A stretch of 62,446 bases of DNA, from positions 1 through 62,446 of the forward strand of contig CAMWIM010000006.1 of NCBI GenBank assembly GCA_947174335.1, written 5' to 3'. The position numbers and the translations under genes are program-made. This DNA is from an uncultured Porphyromonadaceae bacterium (lineage in GTDB: Bacteria > Bacteroidota > Bacteroidia > Bacteroidales > Muribaculaceae). Of the stretch, positions 17,346 to 27,552 are shown in pieces. Each line of letters opens with the position of its first letter. The first letter of the stretch is position 1. The notes under the pieces were generated by a model that saw only the letters and a program-made list of their open reading frames with translations, was not told the origin of the DNA and did no database searches.

Positions 17346-18815
17346 ATGAAACTTCTAAGCCAAATAACCTCAACAATCAATGTTTTAAGTCGTGAAGGTA
17401 ACACCGACGATCTTAAAATCAAAGATATTGTAAGCGACTCACGTAAAGATGTCGAAGGCGCACTCTTTATTGCCGTCAAAGGCGTGAACGTCGACGGGCA
17501 CACATTTGTCAACGATGTCGTTGCGCGCGGTGTGGCAGCTGTTGTTGTCGAAGAGTTACCAAAAAAACTCAACCCCAAAGTAGCCTATCTCAAAGTTGAA
17601 AATTCGGCAATTGCGCTTGGCGAAATTTCATCACAATGGTTTGACAATCCCTCATCAAAGCTGAAACTTGTCGGAGTCACCGGTACAAACGGCAAAACCA
17701 CAACCGCCACCCTCATCTATGAGATGGCTCACCTGATGGGATTTAAAGCCGGACTTCTTTCAACCGTAAAAAACTATATCGACTACGAGGCTGTTCCCGC
17801 AACCCACACAACTCCCAACCCAATCGAGTTGAACTCTCTCCTTGCCCGTATGGTTGATGCCGGATGTGAATATGCGGCTATGGAAATCAGCTCTCACGCT
17901 GCGCATCAACACCGCATTGCCGGACTTACTTTTGCGGGGGGGGTGTTTACCAACCTCACCCGTGACCACCTCGACTATCACAAGACTTTTGAGGCATACC
18001 TCGCCGCCAAACAGTCATTCTTTGACATGCTCCCATCAACGGCATTTGCATTGACAAATATTGATGACAAAAACGGCGAAATCATCATTCAAAACACAAA
18101 AGCCAAACGTCTCACCTACTCGCTCAGACGTTCATCTGACTACCTCGGCCGCATCATCGAGCAACGTCTCGACGGCACCCTGATGTCATTCAACATGAAC
18201 GAAGTCGAGGTGATGTTTACCGGGCGTTTCAACGCATACAATTTGACCGCATTATATGGCACAGCCATTCAGCTCGGCTGGCAGTCAGAAAAAGTTTTGC
18301 TGAACATGAGCCGACTCGTGCCGGTTTCAGGACGTTTCCAAACATTCCGCTCACCTCGTCGCGGCTATGTTGCTATTGTCGATTATGCCCACACCCCCGA
18401 TGCGGTCGTAAACGTTCTTCATACTATCCGCGAAATCATCGGCAACCACGGCAAAATCATCACAGTTGTCGGTGCAGGCGGAAACCGTGACAAAGGCAAG
18501 CGTCCCATCATGGCAGCCGAAGCGGCTAAGCTCAGCGACCGTCTCATTTTGACTTCTGATAACCCCCGTGATGAAGACCCACGCCAAATCATTGCCGATA
18601 TGCGCGAGGGATTAGACACCCCTCTGCTGCGTAACAAAACTATCAGCATCACCTATCGCGACGAAGCAATCAGGACCGGTGCCTACATCGCACTGCCGGG
18701 CGACGTGCTTCTCATCGCCGGCAAAGGCCACGAAGACTATCAGGAAATCAACGGCGTTCGTCATCACTTTGATGACAGCGAGGTTATCAAGGAGATTTTT
18801 GCCAACGAAAACTAA
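17346..18815 (+). CDS. murE: UDP-MurNAc-tripeptide synthetase MurE (diaminopimelate-adding)
   Basis: Cytoplasmic ligase of 489 residues that adds the third amino acid to UDP-MurNAc-L-Ala-D-Glu. The ATP loop GTNGKTTT contains Lys117. The substrate-specificity motif is DNPR at 405-408, the signature of meso-diaminopimelate addition, so the wall should contain DAP rather than lysine. Mur ligase N, middle and C domains are all present. An eight-G run at about 17936-17943 lies in frame within the middle domain. It starts six bases after ftsI. Confidence 0.95.
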   Translation: MKLLSQITSTINVLSREGNTDDLKIKDIVSDSRKDVEGALFIAVKGVNVDGHTFVNDVVARGVAAVVVEELPKKLNPKVAYLKVENSAIALGEISSQWFDNPSSKLKLVGVTGTNGKTTTATLIYEMAHLMGFKAGLLSTVKNYIDYEAVPATHTTPNPIELNSLLARMVDAGCEYAAMEISSHAAHQHRIAGLTFAGGVFTNLTRDHLDYHKTFEAYLAAKQSFFDMLPSTAFALTNIDDKNGEIIIQNTKAKRLTYSLRRSSDYLGRIIEQRLDGTLMSFNMNEVEVMFTGRFNAYNLTALYGTAIQLGWQSEKVLLNMSRLVPVSGRFQTFRSPRRGYVAIVDYAHTPDAVVNVLHTIREIIGNHGKIITVVGAGGNRDKGKRPIMAAEAAKLSDRLILTSDNPRDEDPRQIIADMREGLDTPLLRNKTISITYRDEAIRTGAYIALPGDVLLIAGKGHEDYQEINGVRHHFDDSEVIKEIFANEN

Positions 18816-18859
18816 GAATAAACCCACAACCGATCACCTATCAAAAATATTTCAGCCCA

Positions 18860-20125
18860 ATGCTTTATTACCTTTTTGAACTTCTCTCAAAATCAGATTT
18901 TCCCGGCGCGCGCCTGATGAGCTACATCACCTTCCGTTCGGGTGCGGCATTCGTACTCTCGCTAATCATTGCAATCTTTATAGGGCGTCGCATCATCAAC
19001 ATGCTCCAGAAACGTCAGATTGGCGAACTCATCCGCAACCTCGACCTTGAGGGACAGATGAGTAAAAAAGGTACGCCGACAATGGGTGGCATCATCATCA
19101 TCATTTCGATTTTGTTACCATGTCTTTTGGTTGGTAACCTGACAAATGTCTATATGATCTTGATGATTACAGCGACAATCTGGATGGGTATTATCGGTTT
19201 CCTTGATGACTACTTAAAAACCGCACGAAAAAATAAAGACGGACTCAACGGGCGTTTCAAAATCGTTGGTCAGGTCGGGCTCGGACTTATTGTCGGATTG
19301 ACAATGTATCTCAGCCCCGATATCGTTATTCGCGAAAATGCCGAAGTGCGCTCAGCCGAAAACAACGAGGTCGTCGAAGTCATCTATCAATCAGAAGACA
19401 TCAAGGTGCCTGAAACAACCATCCCCTTTGTGAAAAACAACAACTTCAACTACATGTGGCTGACCGAATGGATGGGCGACTATGCCGAGCAGGGCAGCTG
19501 GATATTGTTCATCATCGTAGTGATCTTTGTTGTGACAGCCACAAGTAATGGTGCAAACCTCACCGACGGACTTGACGGACTCGCAACGGGAACATCGGCA
19601 ATTATCGGTGTTGCGCTTGCAATTATGGCTTATCTTGGCGGTAACGTCATCTACTCGTCATACCTTAATATAATGTATATCCCTCAAAGTTCAGAACTTG
19701 TGGTATATATGGCGGCGTTTATAGGTGCACTAATTGGCTTTCTCTGGTATAACGCCTATCCTGCTCAAGTATTTATGGGAGACACAGGCAGCCTTACCCT
19801 CGGTGGAATCATAGCTGTGTTTGCAATTCTCATTCACAAAGAATTGCTCATTCCCCTGCTTTGTGCAATCTTCTTTGTTGAAGATCTTTCAGTGATTATT
19901 CAAGTCGCATATTTCAAATATACGACAAAAAAATATGGTGTCGGACGCCGCGTATTCAAGATGTCTCCGCTCCACCACCACTACCAAAAGCCCGGAGACG
20001 GCTCAATTGATGCGCTGATACAGTATCCCAAAATACCTATTCCCGAATCAAAAATCGTGACACGATTCTGGATTATCGGCATCTTGCTTGCTGCAATGAC
20101 TTTTGTAACCCTTAAAATCAGATAA
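18860..20125 (+). CDS. mraY: Phospho-MurNAc-pentapeptide translocase MraY
   Basis: Polytopic inner-membrane enzyme of 421 residues that joins phospho-MurNAc-pentapeptide to undecaprenyl phosphate, giving lipid I. The catalytic aspartates are in GFLDDYLK and LTDGLDGLA, with NAYPAQVFMGDTGSL and the histidine-rich SPLHHHYQ near the C-terminus. It is longer than E. coli MraY (360) because of a polar stretch of about 60 residues between membrane segments at about 155-215, usual in Bacteroidota. The gene starts 44 bases after murE. Confidence 0.95.
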   Translation: MLYYLFELLSKSDFPGARLMSYITFRSGAAFVLSLIIAIFIGRRIINMLQKRQIGELIRNLDLEGQMSKKGTPTMGGIIIIISILLPCLLVGNLTNVYMILMITATIWMGIIGFLDDYLKTARKNKDGLNGRFKIVGQVGLGLIVGLTMYLSPDIVIRENAEVRSAENNEVVEVIYQSEDIKVPETTIPFVKNNNFNYMWLTEWMGDYAEQGSWILFIIVVIFVVTATSNGANLTDGLDGLATGTSAIIGVALAIMAYLGGNVIYSSYLNIMYIPQSSELVVYMAAFIGALIGFLWYNAYPAQVFMGDTGSLTLGGIIAVFAILIHKELLIPLLCAIFFVEDLSVIIQVAYFKYTTKKYGVGRRVFKMSPLHHHYQKPGDGSIDALIQYPKIPIPESKIVTRFWIIGILLAAMTFVTLKIR

Positions 20126-20140
20126 TAACCTATCCCCTAT

Positions 20141-21508
20141 ATGACTGAAACAATGAAACAAAAAAGACTTGTAGTGCTCGGCGGCGGTGAAAGCGGCGTC
20201 GGAGCAGCAATCCTTGCCCGTCAAAAAGGAATGGATGTCTTTTTGAGTGACGCAGGCACTATCGCGCCCCGATATGTCGAAATGCTGTCAAAGTATGATA
20301 TACCATACGAGCAAGGCAGTCATACTCCTGAAATGATTTTGAACGCCGACGAGGTTGTAAAAAGTCCCGGCATACCCCCGACCGCACCTATGGTTGTACG
20401 CCTTGTCGAGCGAAATATACCTATCATTTCAGAAATTGAGTTTGCCGGCAGATATACCGATGCAAAGATGGTTTGTATTACCGGCAGTAACGGTAAAACA
20501 ACTACTACCCTTTTGACCTATCATATTTTGAAAGAAGCCGGTATAAATGTCGGACTTGCCGGCAACGTAGGCCGTTCGCTCGCCCTGCAGGTTGCGTTTG
20601 AAAATCACGATGTATATGTAATCGAACTTTCAAGTTTCCAGCTCGAGAACATGTATAAGTTCAAAGCCAACATCGCTGTACTTCTCAATATAACTCCCGA
20701 TCATCTTGACCGTTATGAATATAAGATGCAGAATTATGTCCGTGCGAAATTCCGCATCATCAACAATCTGACATCAAAAGATGCAATCATCTACTGGCAG
20801 GATGACCCCGTCATAACATCTCAGCTTCAAGTCATCTCGACCGAAGCGCGTTTGTGCCCGTTCTCTGAAAGTCTTGAGGGCGAAAACACCGCCGCTTATG
20901 TTGACGAAAACGGCGAAATCGTTTTCAACACGCCTGTCAAATCGTTCAAGATGCCACGGGCTGATTTGTCATTAAACGGACTCCACAATCTTTTTAACTC
21001 GATGGCAGCCGGACTTTCAGCCTGCTTGCTCGACATCAAAAAAGAGGATATCCGCAAGGCTCTCAGCGACTTTGAAGGAGTTGAACACCGTCTCGAACCT
21101 GCCGGAACAATAGATGGTGTAAGATGGATCAACGACTCAAAAGCAACCAATGTCAATTCATGCTGGTATGCCCTTGAAAGTATGCCAAAATCAAAAACTA
21201 CAGTGTTGATTCTCGGCGGAAAAGACAAAGGAAACGACTATACTGAAATCGAGCACTTGGTTGACGAAAAAGTCAAAGCTATCGTTGCAATGGGTCTTCA
21301 CAACGAAAAAATCATCGAGTTCTTCGGTGACAAAGTCAAAGTTGTTGATACCCACACCCTTGCCGATGCAATTACCGCTTGCCAAAGCCTCGCTGAAAAC
21401 GGCGACACCGTATTGCTTTCGCCCTGCTGTGCAAGTTTTGACCTTTTCAAAAGCTACGAAGACCGCGGCCGCCAATTCAAAGATGCTGTTAAAAATCTTA
21501 AGAAATAA
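20141..21508 (+). CDS. murD: UDP-MurNAc-L-alanine:D-glutamate ligase MurD
   Basis: 455-residue Mur ligase adding D-glutamate. The UDP-binding N-domain starts at VVLGGGESGVGAAI, the ATP loop is GSNGKTTTT, and the C-domain carries INDSKATN and GGKDKGNDY, diagnostic of MurD. An alternative start at the fifth codon is possible. It follows mraY by 15 bases within the cluster. Confidence 0.95.
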   Translation: MTETMKQKRLVVLGGGESGVGAAILARQKGMDVFLSDAGTIAPRYVEMLSKYDIPYEQGSHTPEMILNADEVVKSPGIPPTAPMVVRLVERNIPIISEIEFAGRYTDAKMVCITGSNGKTTTTLLTYHILKEAGINVGLAGNVGRSLALQVAFENHDVYVIELSSFQLENMYKFKANIAVLLNITPDHLDRYEYKMQNYVRAKFRIINNLTSKDAIIYWQDDPVITSQLQVISTEARLCPFSESLEGENTAAYVDENGEIVFNTPVKSFKMPRADLSLNGLHNLFNSMAAGLSACLLDIKKEDIRKALSDFEGVEHRLEPAGTIDGVRWINDSKATNVNSCWYALESMPKSKTTVLILGGKDKGNDYTEIEHLVDEKVKAIVAMGLHNEKIIEFFGDKVKVVDTHTLADAITACQSLAENGDTVLLSPCCASFDLFKSYEDRGRQFKDAVKNLKK

Positions 21509-21531
21509 TCAATCCCTCACTCTCTTCTCCA

Positions 21532-22791
21532 ATGGAACAAGCCCTCGGCTCACAACAAAACCAACCGACTCCCGAAGTGGCAGAAAACGAGCCGCCCAAA
21601 ACCGATAAATATATATGGGGAATTTACATTCTCCTGCTGATTGTGTCAGTCATTGAGCTCTACAGCGCATCATCATTTGAGGTCAGAGCGTCAAACGTAT
21701 TTGCTCCGCTCATCCGTCACGGAATGATGCTCGTTGTCGGCACACTCATTGTGCTCGGAATTTCACACATCAATTATCGCTGGTTGATTCCGCTCATCCC
21801 GCTGTTTGTTATTTTCAGTATCGCTCTCGCGGGATATGTTCTTGTTGCCGGTGAAATCATCAACGGCGCACGTCGTTCGGTCACGATGTTCGGGGTCAGC
21901 TTTCAGCCTGCCGAGTTCCTGAAGCTATCGGCAGTATTGTCGTTGGCACTTATAATGTCACGAAGCCAAAGTCGTGACGGTGTCAAGACATGGGGTATCG
22001 TAACTTCATCAATTATCGTGTTGGTGTTCGGTGCGATACTTCTACCGCAAGGTCTTACCAACACCCTCCTTCTGATGGGTATCTCACTGTCAATGATGCT
22101 GATAGGAGGAATTCCGTTCCGTAAATTCTGTGCTGTTGTCGGCATATATGTTGTCCTTGCAGGAGGTTTTTATGTAGTAAAATCAATGCTTAGTGAAGAC
22201 AAAGCTCGTACGGAAACTTGGGAAGCACGTTTTGAACGCTTTTTTAATGACTCAGTTCCAAAATATGAAGAGCCAATCACATCAATCAACCGACAGGAAA
22301 TGTATGGCTACATGGCGCAGGCTCACGGTGGGTTGATTGGTGTAATGCCGGGTAACTCGCGCGAAACATCGCGACTTCCGTTGGCATTTTCCGACTACAT
22401 TTTCTCAATCGTGGTTGAAGACCTCGGCTTTATCGGCGGTTGTGCACTGCTGTTGTTCTATCTCTCACTGATGGCACGAGCGGGCAACATTGCGCGACAA
22501 TGCAAACGAGCGTTACCGGCGTTGCTGGTGATTGGAATGGCGGTGATGATAGTGTTGCAAGCACTGTTCCACATGGCGATTGTAACCGGAGTGTTCCCCG
22601 TGTCGGGTCAGCCGCTACCACTTATATCTAAAGGAGGATCATCAATATTGATAACATCTATAGCTTTTGGCATAATGCTCAGTGTCAGCCGATTTGCAAC
22701 ACAAAGCAAAACCAAGAAACAAGGAGCAGATCCCGAAGCCGAACTCCTTCCCGAAGAAGTTCAAGCAATTAACCCAACGCAAATTGACTAA
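21532..22791 (+). CDS. ftsW: Septal SEDS glycosyltransferase FtsW
   Basis: Polytopic membrane protein of 419 residues of the SEDS family that polymerises lipid II at the septum with FtsI. A polar N-terminal tail of about 28 residues precedes roughly ten membrane segments. The family signatures FQPAEFLKLSAVL and LISKGGSSILITS are present. The assignment as FtsW rather than RodA comes from location between murD and murG; a separate RodA is encoded at 50.8 kb. Confidence 0.95.
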   Translation: MEQALGSQQNQPTPEVAENEPPKTDKYIWGIYILLLIVSVIELYSASSFEVRASNVFAPLIRHGMMLVVGTLIVLGISHINYRWLIPLIPLFVIFSIALAGYVLVAGEIINGARRSVTMFGVSFQPAEFLKLSAVLSLALIMSRSQSRDGVKTWGIVTSSIIVLVFGAILLPQGLTNTLLLMGISLSMMLIGGIPFRKFCAVVGIYVVLAGGFYVVKSMLSEDKARTETWEARFERFFNDSVPKYEEPITSINRQEMYGYMAQAHGGLIGVMPGNSRETSRLPLAFSDYIFSIVVEDLGFIGGCALLLFYLSLMARAGNIARQCKRALPALLVIGMAVMIVLQALFHMAIVTGVFPVSGQPLPLISKGGSSILITSIAFGIMLSVSRFATQSKTKKQGADPEAELLPEEVQAINPTQID

Positions 22792-22802
22792 AACGATTAA
22801 CA

Positions 22803-23891
22803 ATGAAAGTATTAATTAGCGGAGGCGGCACCGGCGGACACATTTTCCCGGCACTCTCGATCGCAAATGCTCTACGAAGACGTGACCCCGACACCGAAAT
22901 CTTGTTTGTGGGCGCCGACAATCGTATGGAGATGGAACGTGTTCCGGCTGCCGGATATAAAATTGTAGGATTACCTGTTGCCGGATTTGTACGTCGCAAA
23001 CTATGGCGCAACATTCCGGTGTTATATAAACTATGGAAAAGTATGAACATAGCGGGCAAAGTGCTCCGCGACTTCAAGCCCGACATTGCAATCGGTGTGG
23101 GTGGATATGCCAGCGGACCAATGCTGAAACGCGCTCAAAAAGCCGGTATCCCGACACTCATTCAAGAGCAAAATTCATACGCAGGCGTCACCAACAAGCT
23201 TCTCGCCAAGAATGCCGGGGCAATTTGCGTGGCATACGACAACATGGATCGCTTCTTCCCTGCCGAAAAAATCACAATGACCGGTAACCCCGTACGTGCC
23301 GACATCCTTGACTGCAACGTCTCAAAAGAATATGCAAAAAAAGAACTCGGTTTTGACCCTGAACGACCTTTGGTTGTGATGGTTGGCGGTAGTCTTGGCG
23401 CACGCGCGATGAACGATGCGATGAAAATTGCGTTACGCCCGATTGTCGAAGCCGGAGCGTCAGTTCTTTGGCAATCAGGTAAAAACTATGCCGATGAGTG
23501 TGCCGATGCAGCCAAAGGAGTTGAAAACGTAATTGCCACTCCGTTCATCAGCCGTATGGACCTCGTTTATAAGGCAGCCGACATCCTCGTTTCGCGTGCC
23601 GGAGCAAGCACAATCAGCGAAATTCAGCTTGTCGGAATACCCTCGATTCTCATTCCGTCACCCAACGTTGCCGAAGATCACCAACGTAAAAACGCTCTTG
23701 CTCTTGTTGAAAAAGATGCGGCTGTAATGATTCCCGACAGCGATTGCAGTCAACTGCTTGCACCTACAGTTATCGGCTTGCTCAAAGACCCCGAAGCACG
23801 TGAACGTCTGGCTGTCAATGCTGCAAAAATGGGACTGAAAAACGCCGATGAAAAGATTGTCGACAAGATTTATGAACTTCTGAAAAAATGA
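22803..23891 (+). CDS. murG: Lipid II synthase MurG (UDP-GlcNAc transferase)
   Basis: GT28 glycosyltransferase of 362 residues, peripheral on the inner face of the membrane, adding GlcNAc to lipid I. The N-terminal GGGTGGHIFPALSIA loop and the GGSLGARAMN and VSRAGASTISE donor-site motifs are complete. Its last four bases overlap the start of murC (ATGA), so the two are translationally coupled. Confidence 0.96.
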   Translation: MKVLISGGGTGGHIFPALSIANALRRRDPDTEILFVGADNRMEMERVPAAGYKIVGLPVAGFVRRKLWRNIPVLYKLWKSMNIAGKVLRDFKPDIAIGVGGYASGPMLKRAQKAGIPTLIQEQNSYAGVTNKLLAKNAGAICVAYDNMDRFFPAEKITMTGNPVRADILDCNVSKEYAKKELGFDPERPLVVMVGGSLGARAMNDAMKIALRPIVEAGASVLWQSGKNYADECADAAKGVENVIATPFISRMDLVYKAADILVSRAGASTISEIQLVGIPSILIPSPNVAEDHQRKNALALVEKDAAVMIPDSDCSQLLAPTVIGLLKDPEARERLAVNAAKMGLKNADEKIVDKIYELLKK

Positions 23892-25285
23892 AAGAATACA
23901 AAAATCTATATTTTGTAGGAGCAGGCGGCATAGGAATGGCAGCCCTCGAACGTTACTTTCTTTCCAGAGGGAAGAAGGTTGCCGGCTATGACCGAACTTC
24001 GACCGAACTCACCGAGGCTCTGATAAAGGATGGTGTTGACATCGTTTTTGACGATGACCCCGCCTTGATTCCTGTCGAAATGAGAGATAAGTCAAACACA
24101 CTCGTAGTCTATACTCCTGCTGTCCCCGACAGTCACCGCGGCTTGAAATATTTCCGCGAAAACGGATTTGACGTTGTAAAACGCGCAGCTGTGCTTGGTG
24201 AAGTCACCCGTGGATCAAAGGGACTTTGCTTTGCCGGAACTCACGGAAAAACAACGACATCGTCAATGGCTGCACACATTCTTTACTCTACCCCGGCAGC
24301 CCGATGTAATGCCTTTTTGGGCGGCGTTCTCCGCAACTATGACAGTAACTTTTTGCTTGCGCCCGAATCGCCATATTCGGTAATAGAGGCTGATGAATTT
24401 GACCGTTCATTCCATCATCTCACCCCATACGTTGCTGTTATCACAGCCACCGACCCAGATCATCTCGACATCTACGGCACCGAAGAAGCCTATCTCGAAA
24501 GTTTTGCCCACTTCACCGAACTGATTCGCCCAGACGGCTACCTCATTGTTCATAAAGGACTCAAGCTCAAGCCGAGACCTCAAGCCGGAGTGAAAATGTT
24601 TGAGTATTCACGCGACAGCGGTGACTTCCATGCCGAAAACATCCGTCACAACGAAGGGCTGATAATTTTTGACTTTGTATATCCCGGCGGAAAAATCAAA
24701 GACATAGAGCTTGGTGTACCGGTCGAAATCAATATCGAGAATGCAATTGCCGCCTTGGCAGCCACATCATTGCTCCCCGACTTCGACCCCGATGCGGCAA
24801 GAAAGGCAATAGCGACATTCATGGGACCGAAACGCCGCTTTGAATTCTACCTCAAAGAACCGGGATTGCCCGTCATCATTGACGATTATGCTCATCATCC
24901 CGACGAACTTAAAGCGTCGATCAAATCAGTTAAAGCACTCTATCCCACCCGTGAGCTTACTGTCGCTTTCCAACCCCATCTCTACAGTCGCACCCGTGAT
25001 TTTGCTCCGGAATTTGCCGAAGCACTTTCACTCGCCGACAAAGTAATATTGCTCGACATTTACCCTGCCCGCGAGGAACCTATACCCGGCGTTAGCTCAA
25101 AAATCATATTTGACGACATCAAATGTGATAAAAAACAGCTAATTAAAAAGCAAGATTTGATAGAAACAATAAAAAATAGTAACTTTGACATACTTTTGAC
25201 AGCAGGTGCAGGCGACATGGTCGAACTTCTGCCCGAAATTGTCGAAGTAGTAAAAAAAGCAAGCACTGATTTTAACGCCCGATGA
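23888..25285 (+). CDS. murC: UDP-MurNAc:L-alanine ligase MurC
   Basis: 465-residue ligase adding the first amino acid of the stem peptide. The N-domain has VGAGGIGMAALERYF, the ATP loop is GTHGKTTTSSM, the middle domain has EADEFDRSF and DPDHLDIY, and the C-domain has DDYAHHPDELKA. It overlaps murG at its start and ftsQ at its end by four bases each. Confidence 0.96.
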   Translation: MKEYKNLYFVGAGGIGMAALERYFLSRGKKVAGYDRTSTELTEALIKDGVDIVFDDDPALIPVEMRDKSNTLVVYTPAVPDSHRGLKYFRENGFDVVKRAAVLGEVTRGSKGLCFAGTHGKTTTSSMAAHILYSTPAARCNAFLGGVLRNYDSNFLLAPESPYSVIEADEFDRSFHHLTPYVAVITATDPDHLDIYGTEEAYLESFAHFTELIRPDGYLIVHKGLKLKPRPQAGVKMFEYSRDSGDFHAENIRHNEGLIIFDFVYPGGKIKDIELGVPVEINIENAIAALAATSLLPDFDPDAARKAIATFMGPKRRFEFYLKEPGLPVIIDDYAHHPDELKASIKSVKALYPTRELTVAFQPHLYSRTRDFAPEFAEALSLADKVILLDIYPAREEPIPGVSSKIIFDDIKCDKKQLIKKQDLIETIKNSNFDILLTAGAGDMVELLPEIVEVVKKASTDFNAR

Positions 25286-26136
25286 GCCGTAGTACGATAA
25301 TATACATGCTACTCAGCATTGTTCTCGCAGTTTATCTGGGAGGCGCGCTTTTTGTTACCGACATGATGTCGGCATCAGAAAGAGCGGGAGGCTTGACCAT
25401 TGCTGTCGAAGACTCGGAAAACGGGTTTGTGACAGCCGAGGGTGTGCGTTCTGAATTAAAAGTGAGCGGTAAAGATTTAGCCGATGTCAGCGGAACGCTT
25501 CTCAACCACGTTGATCTGCAAGCAATTGAAAATCAGCTTAACGATGTTGACAACATCGAGACAGCGACCGTTTACCGTGTGTTCAAGAAAGACGCATCAA
25601 AAATTATGGTAGAAGTCACGCCGATGAAACCGGTGTTGAGAATCTTTGACCCCTACTCGCCGACAAAATCATATTATGTCAACCGTTCGGGTAAACGTCT
25701 CAAAGCCAACCACCTCTTTCACAAAGATGTGCCGGTGATTATCGGGCGATTCAACACTCCCGAAAAAATCGAGTATGTGATGCCGTTGATTGATTATATG
25801 GAGAACGACCGCAACTTCTCGGCTTTTGTGTCGTCAATGGAACTGACACCGCGAAACGACATTATCCTCTACCCTGCCCACACAGGTCCGGTAATCAATT
25901 TTGGCGACGCATCAATGATTAAAAACAAACTGCGACGCATCATGAGATTTTACCAAGATGTCATCAAGGTCAAAGGATATGAATTTTATGACACTATTTC
26001 GGTAAAATGGGATGGACAACTCGTCGCGACACGTCATAACAAAGTGCGTCATAACGACAACATTCTACCCGACACCGACATCGACGCCGACAATATCGAC
26101 CTCGGTTATATGGACACAATACCAATCAGGCGCTAA
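25282..26136 (+). CDS. ftsQ: Division protein FtsQ (DivIB-like)
   Basis: 284 residues with a short cytoplasmic N-terminus, one membrane segment (about 7-29) and a periplasmic POTRA region (about 40-120), followed by the FtsQ beta domain. Sequence resemblance to proteobacterial FtsQ is low; topology, length, the DNIETATVYRVF-type POTRA end and position between murC and ftsA support the call. It would link FtsL and its partner to the divisome. Confidence 0.88.
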   Translation: MSRSTIIYMLLSIVLAVYLGGALFVTDMMSASERAGGLTIAVEDSENGFVTAEGVRSELKVSGKDLADVSGTLLNHVDLQAIENQLNDVDNIETATVYRVFKKDASKIMVEVTPMKPVLRIFDPYSPTKSYYVNRSGKRLKANHLFHKDVPVIIGRFNTPEKIEYVMPLIDYMENDRNFSAFVSSMELTPRNDIILYPAHTGPVINFGDASMIKNKLRRIMRFYQDVIKVKGYEFYDTISVKWDGQLVATRHNKVRHNDNILPDTDIDADNIDLGYMDTIPIRR

Positions 26137-26193
26137 CCCGATGACCAACAAAAAGCAAAATAAACGATAAACCAACAAATCCACCAATATAAG

Positions 26194-27540
26194 ATGGCCG
26201 ACAAGAAATATATAGTAGCATTTGAAATCGGCAGCTCCAAAATCAGAGGAGCTGTTGGAACAGTTGACGACAATGGAACCTTAACCGTTGTCGCAGTCGA
26301 ACAAGAACCGTTAATCGACTCCGTTCGTTATGGAAGCATACGCAAAGTGCCCGATGTGAGCGACCGCATCCTCAGCATTACCCGCAAACTTGAGGATAAC
26401 CCGGCTGTTCGTCCGGGACGTATCAAAGGTGCTTACGTTCCGATCAGCGGTATCTCGCTCCGTTCAATGACTACTCAGATTGTTAAGGATTTCGGCACTG
26501 ACGAAGAAATCACTAAAGAGATTATCGCCCAAATCAAACAACAGGCTCGTCTCAAAGCTCCCGAAGACCGTGAAGTTGTTGCCGTGATGACCGGTGGATA
26601 TGTTGTTGACACAATCGCTCAAAAAAATCCTGTCGGTGTTGTCGGCAAAGAAATCAAAGCCGAGATGTCGCCGATATATTGCCGATCTAAAATTATCAAC
26701 AACCTAAACCGCGTTTTCTCAGGGAGCATGCCGATTGCCATCAACGGACAAATCCCCTTGCCACTTGCCGAGGCAGGTTTGGTATTGACCGACGATGAGA
26801 AAAACCTTGGTGTAATGCTTGTTGACTTTGGTGCAGAAACAACGACTGTGTGCATCTATAAGAAAGAGACATTCCGTTATCTCGCAACAATTCCGATGGG
26901 TTCGCGTAACATCACCCGTGACCTGACATCGCTTAACTACACCGAACGTCAAGCTGAAGAAATCAAAATTTCGCGCAGCAACATCTCGCCCGACTATGTC
27001 CCGCCAACCGGCGGTGACCCGGGTCTCGATACCACCAAAATCAACCAGATTGTTTCAGAACGTGCCGGCGAAATCATTGCCAACATTATCGCTCAGATTA
27101 AATATGCCGGGCTGAAAGACACCGACCTTCCAGGTGGTATTGTTCTTGTTGGTGACGGTGCAAACCTCAAAGGATTTATGCAGCTTCTCGCCGCTCATTC
27201 AGGGTTGAAAGTGCGCCGTGGAACGCCCCTCGGTGCCGTTAGGAAAGCCGGCGTGCAAATCAAAGATACCGATGCAATCGATGTAATCTCAATCTTGAGA
27301 GTTGCCGCTAACTTTGACGACAATAAAATTTGTGTCGAGTTCCCTCAACCTGTTAAAGCCGAGCCTGAAACACCTCATATTGCACCGGAAGAATACACCG
27401 AGACTGTTAAAGTTAAAGATAAAGATGAGAAGCCAAAGTCTCCCAAGCCAAAGCCCAATATTGGCAAATGGGGACAAAGCGTTCTCAATAGAATAATGAA
27501 TGCCCTTGACGACTCAGAAGACGATGATAATAACGAATAA
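26194..27540 (+). CDS. ftsA: Division actin-like protein FtsA
   Basis: 448-residue actin-fold ATPase that tethers FtsZ to the membrane. Phosphate-1 loop FEIGSSKIRGAVG, the 1C subdomain, and phosphate-2 loop MLVDFGAETTTVCIY are visible. A Pro/Lys-rich linker (about 390-425) leads to an amphipathic helix near the C-terminus (KWGQSVLNRIMNAL), the membrane-targeting sequence, here followed by an acidic Asp/Glu/Asn tail. ftsZ starts 12 bases downstream. Confidence 0.95.
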   Translation: MADKKYIVAFEIGSSKIRGAVGTVDDNGTLTVVAVEQEPLIDSVRYGSIRKVPDVSDRILSITRKLEDNPAVRPGRIKGAYVPISGISLRSMTTQIVKDFGTDEEITKEIIAQIKQQARLKAPEDREVVAVMTGGYVVDTIAQKNPVGVVGKEIKAEMSPIYCRSKIINNLNRVFSGSMPIAINGQIPLPLAEAGLVLTDDEKNLGVMLVDFGAETTTVCIYKKETFRYLATIPMGSRNITRDLTSLNYTERQAEEIKISRSNISPDYVPPTGGDPGLDTTKINQIVSERAGEIIANIIAQIKYAGLKDTDLPGGIVLVGDGANLKGFMQLLAAHSGLKVRRGTPLGAVRKAGVQIKDTDAIDVISILRVAANFDDNKICVEFPQPVKAEPETPHIAPEEYTETVKVKDKDEKPKSPKPKPNIGKWGQSVLNRIMNALDDSEDDDNNE

Positions 27541-27552
27541 ACACTTCCAACT

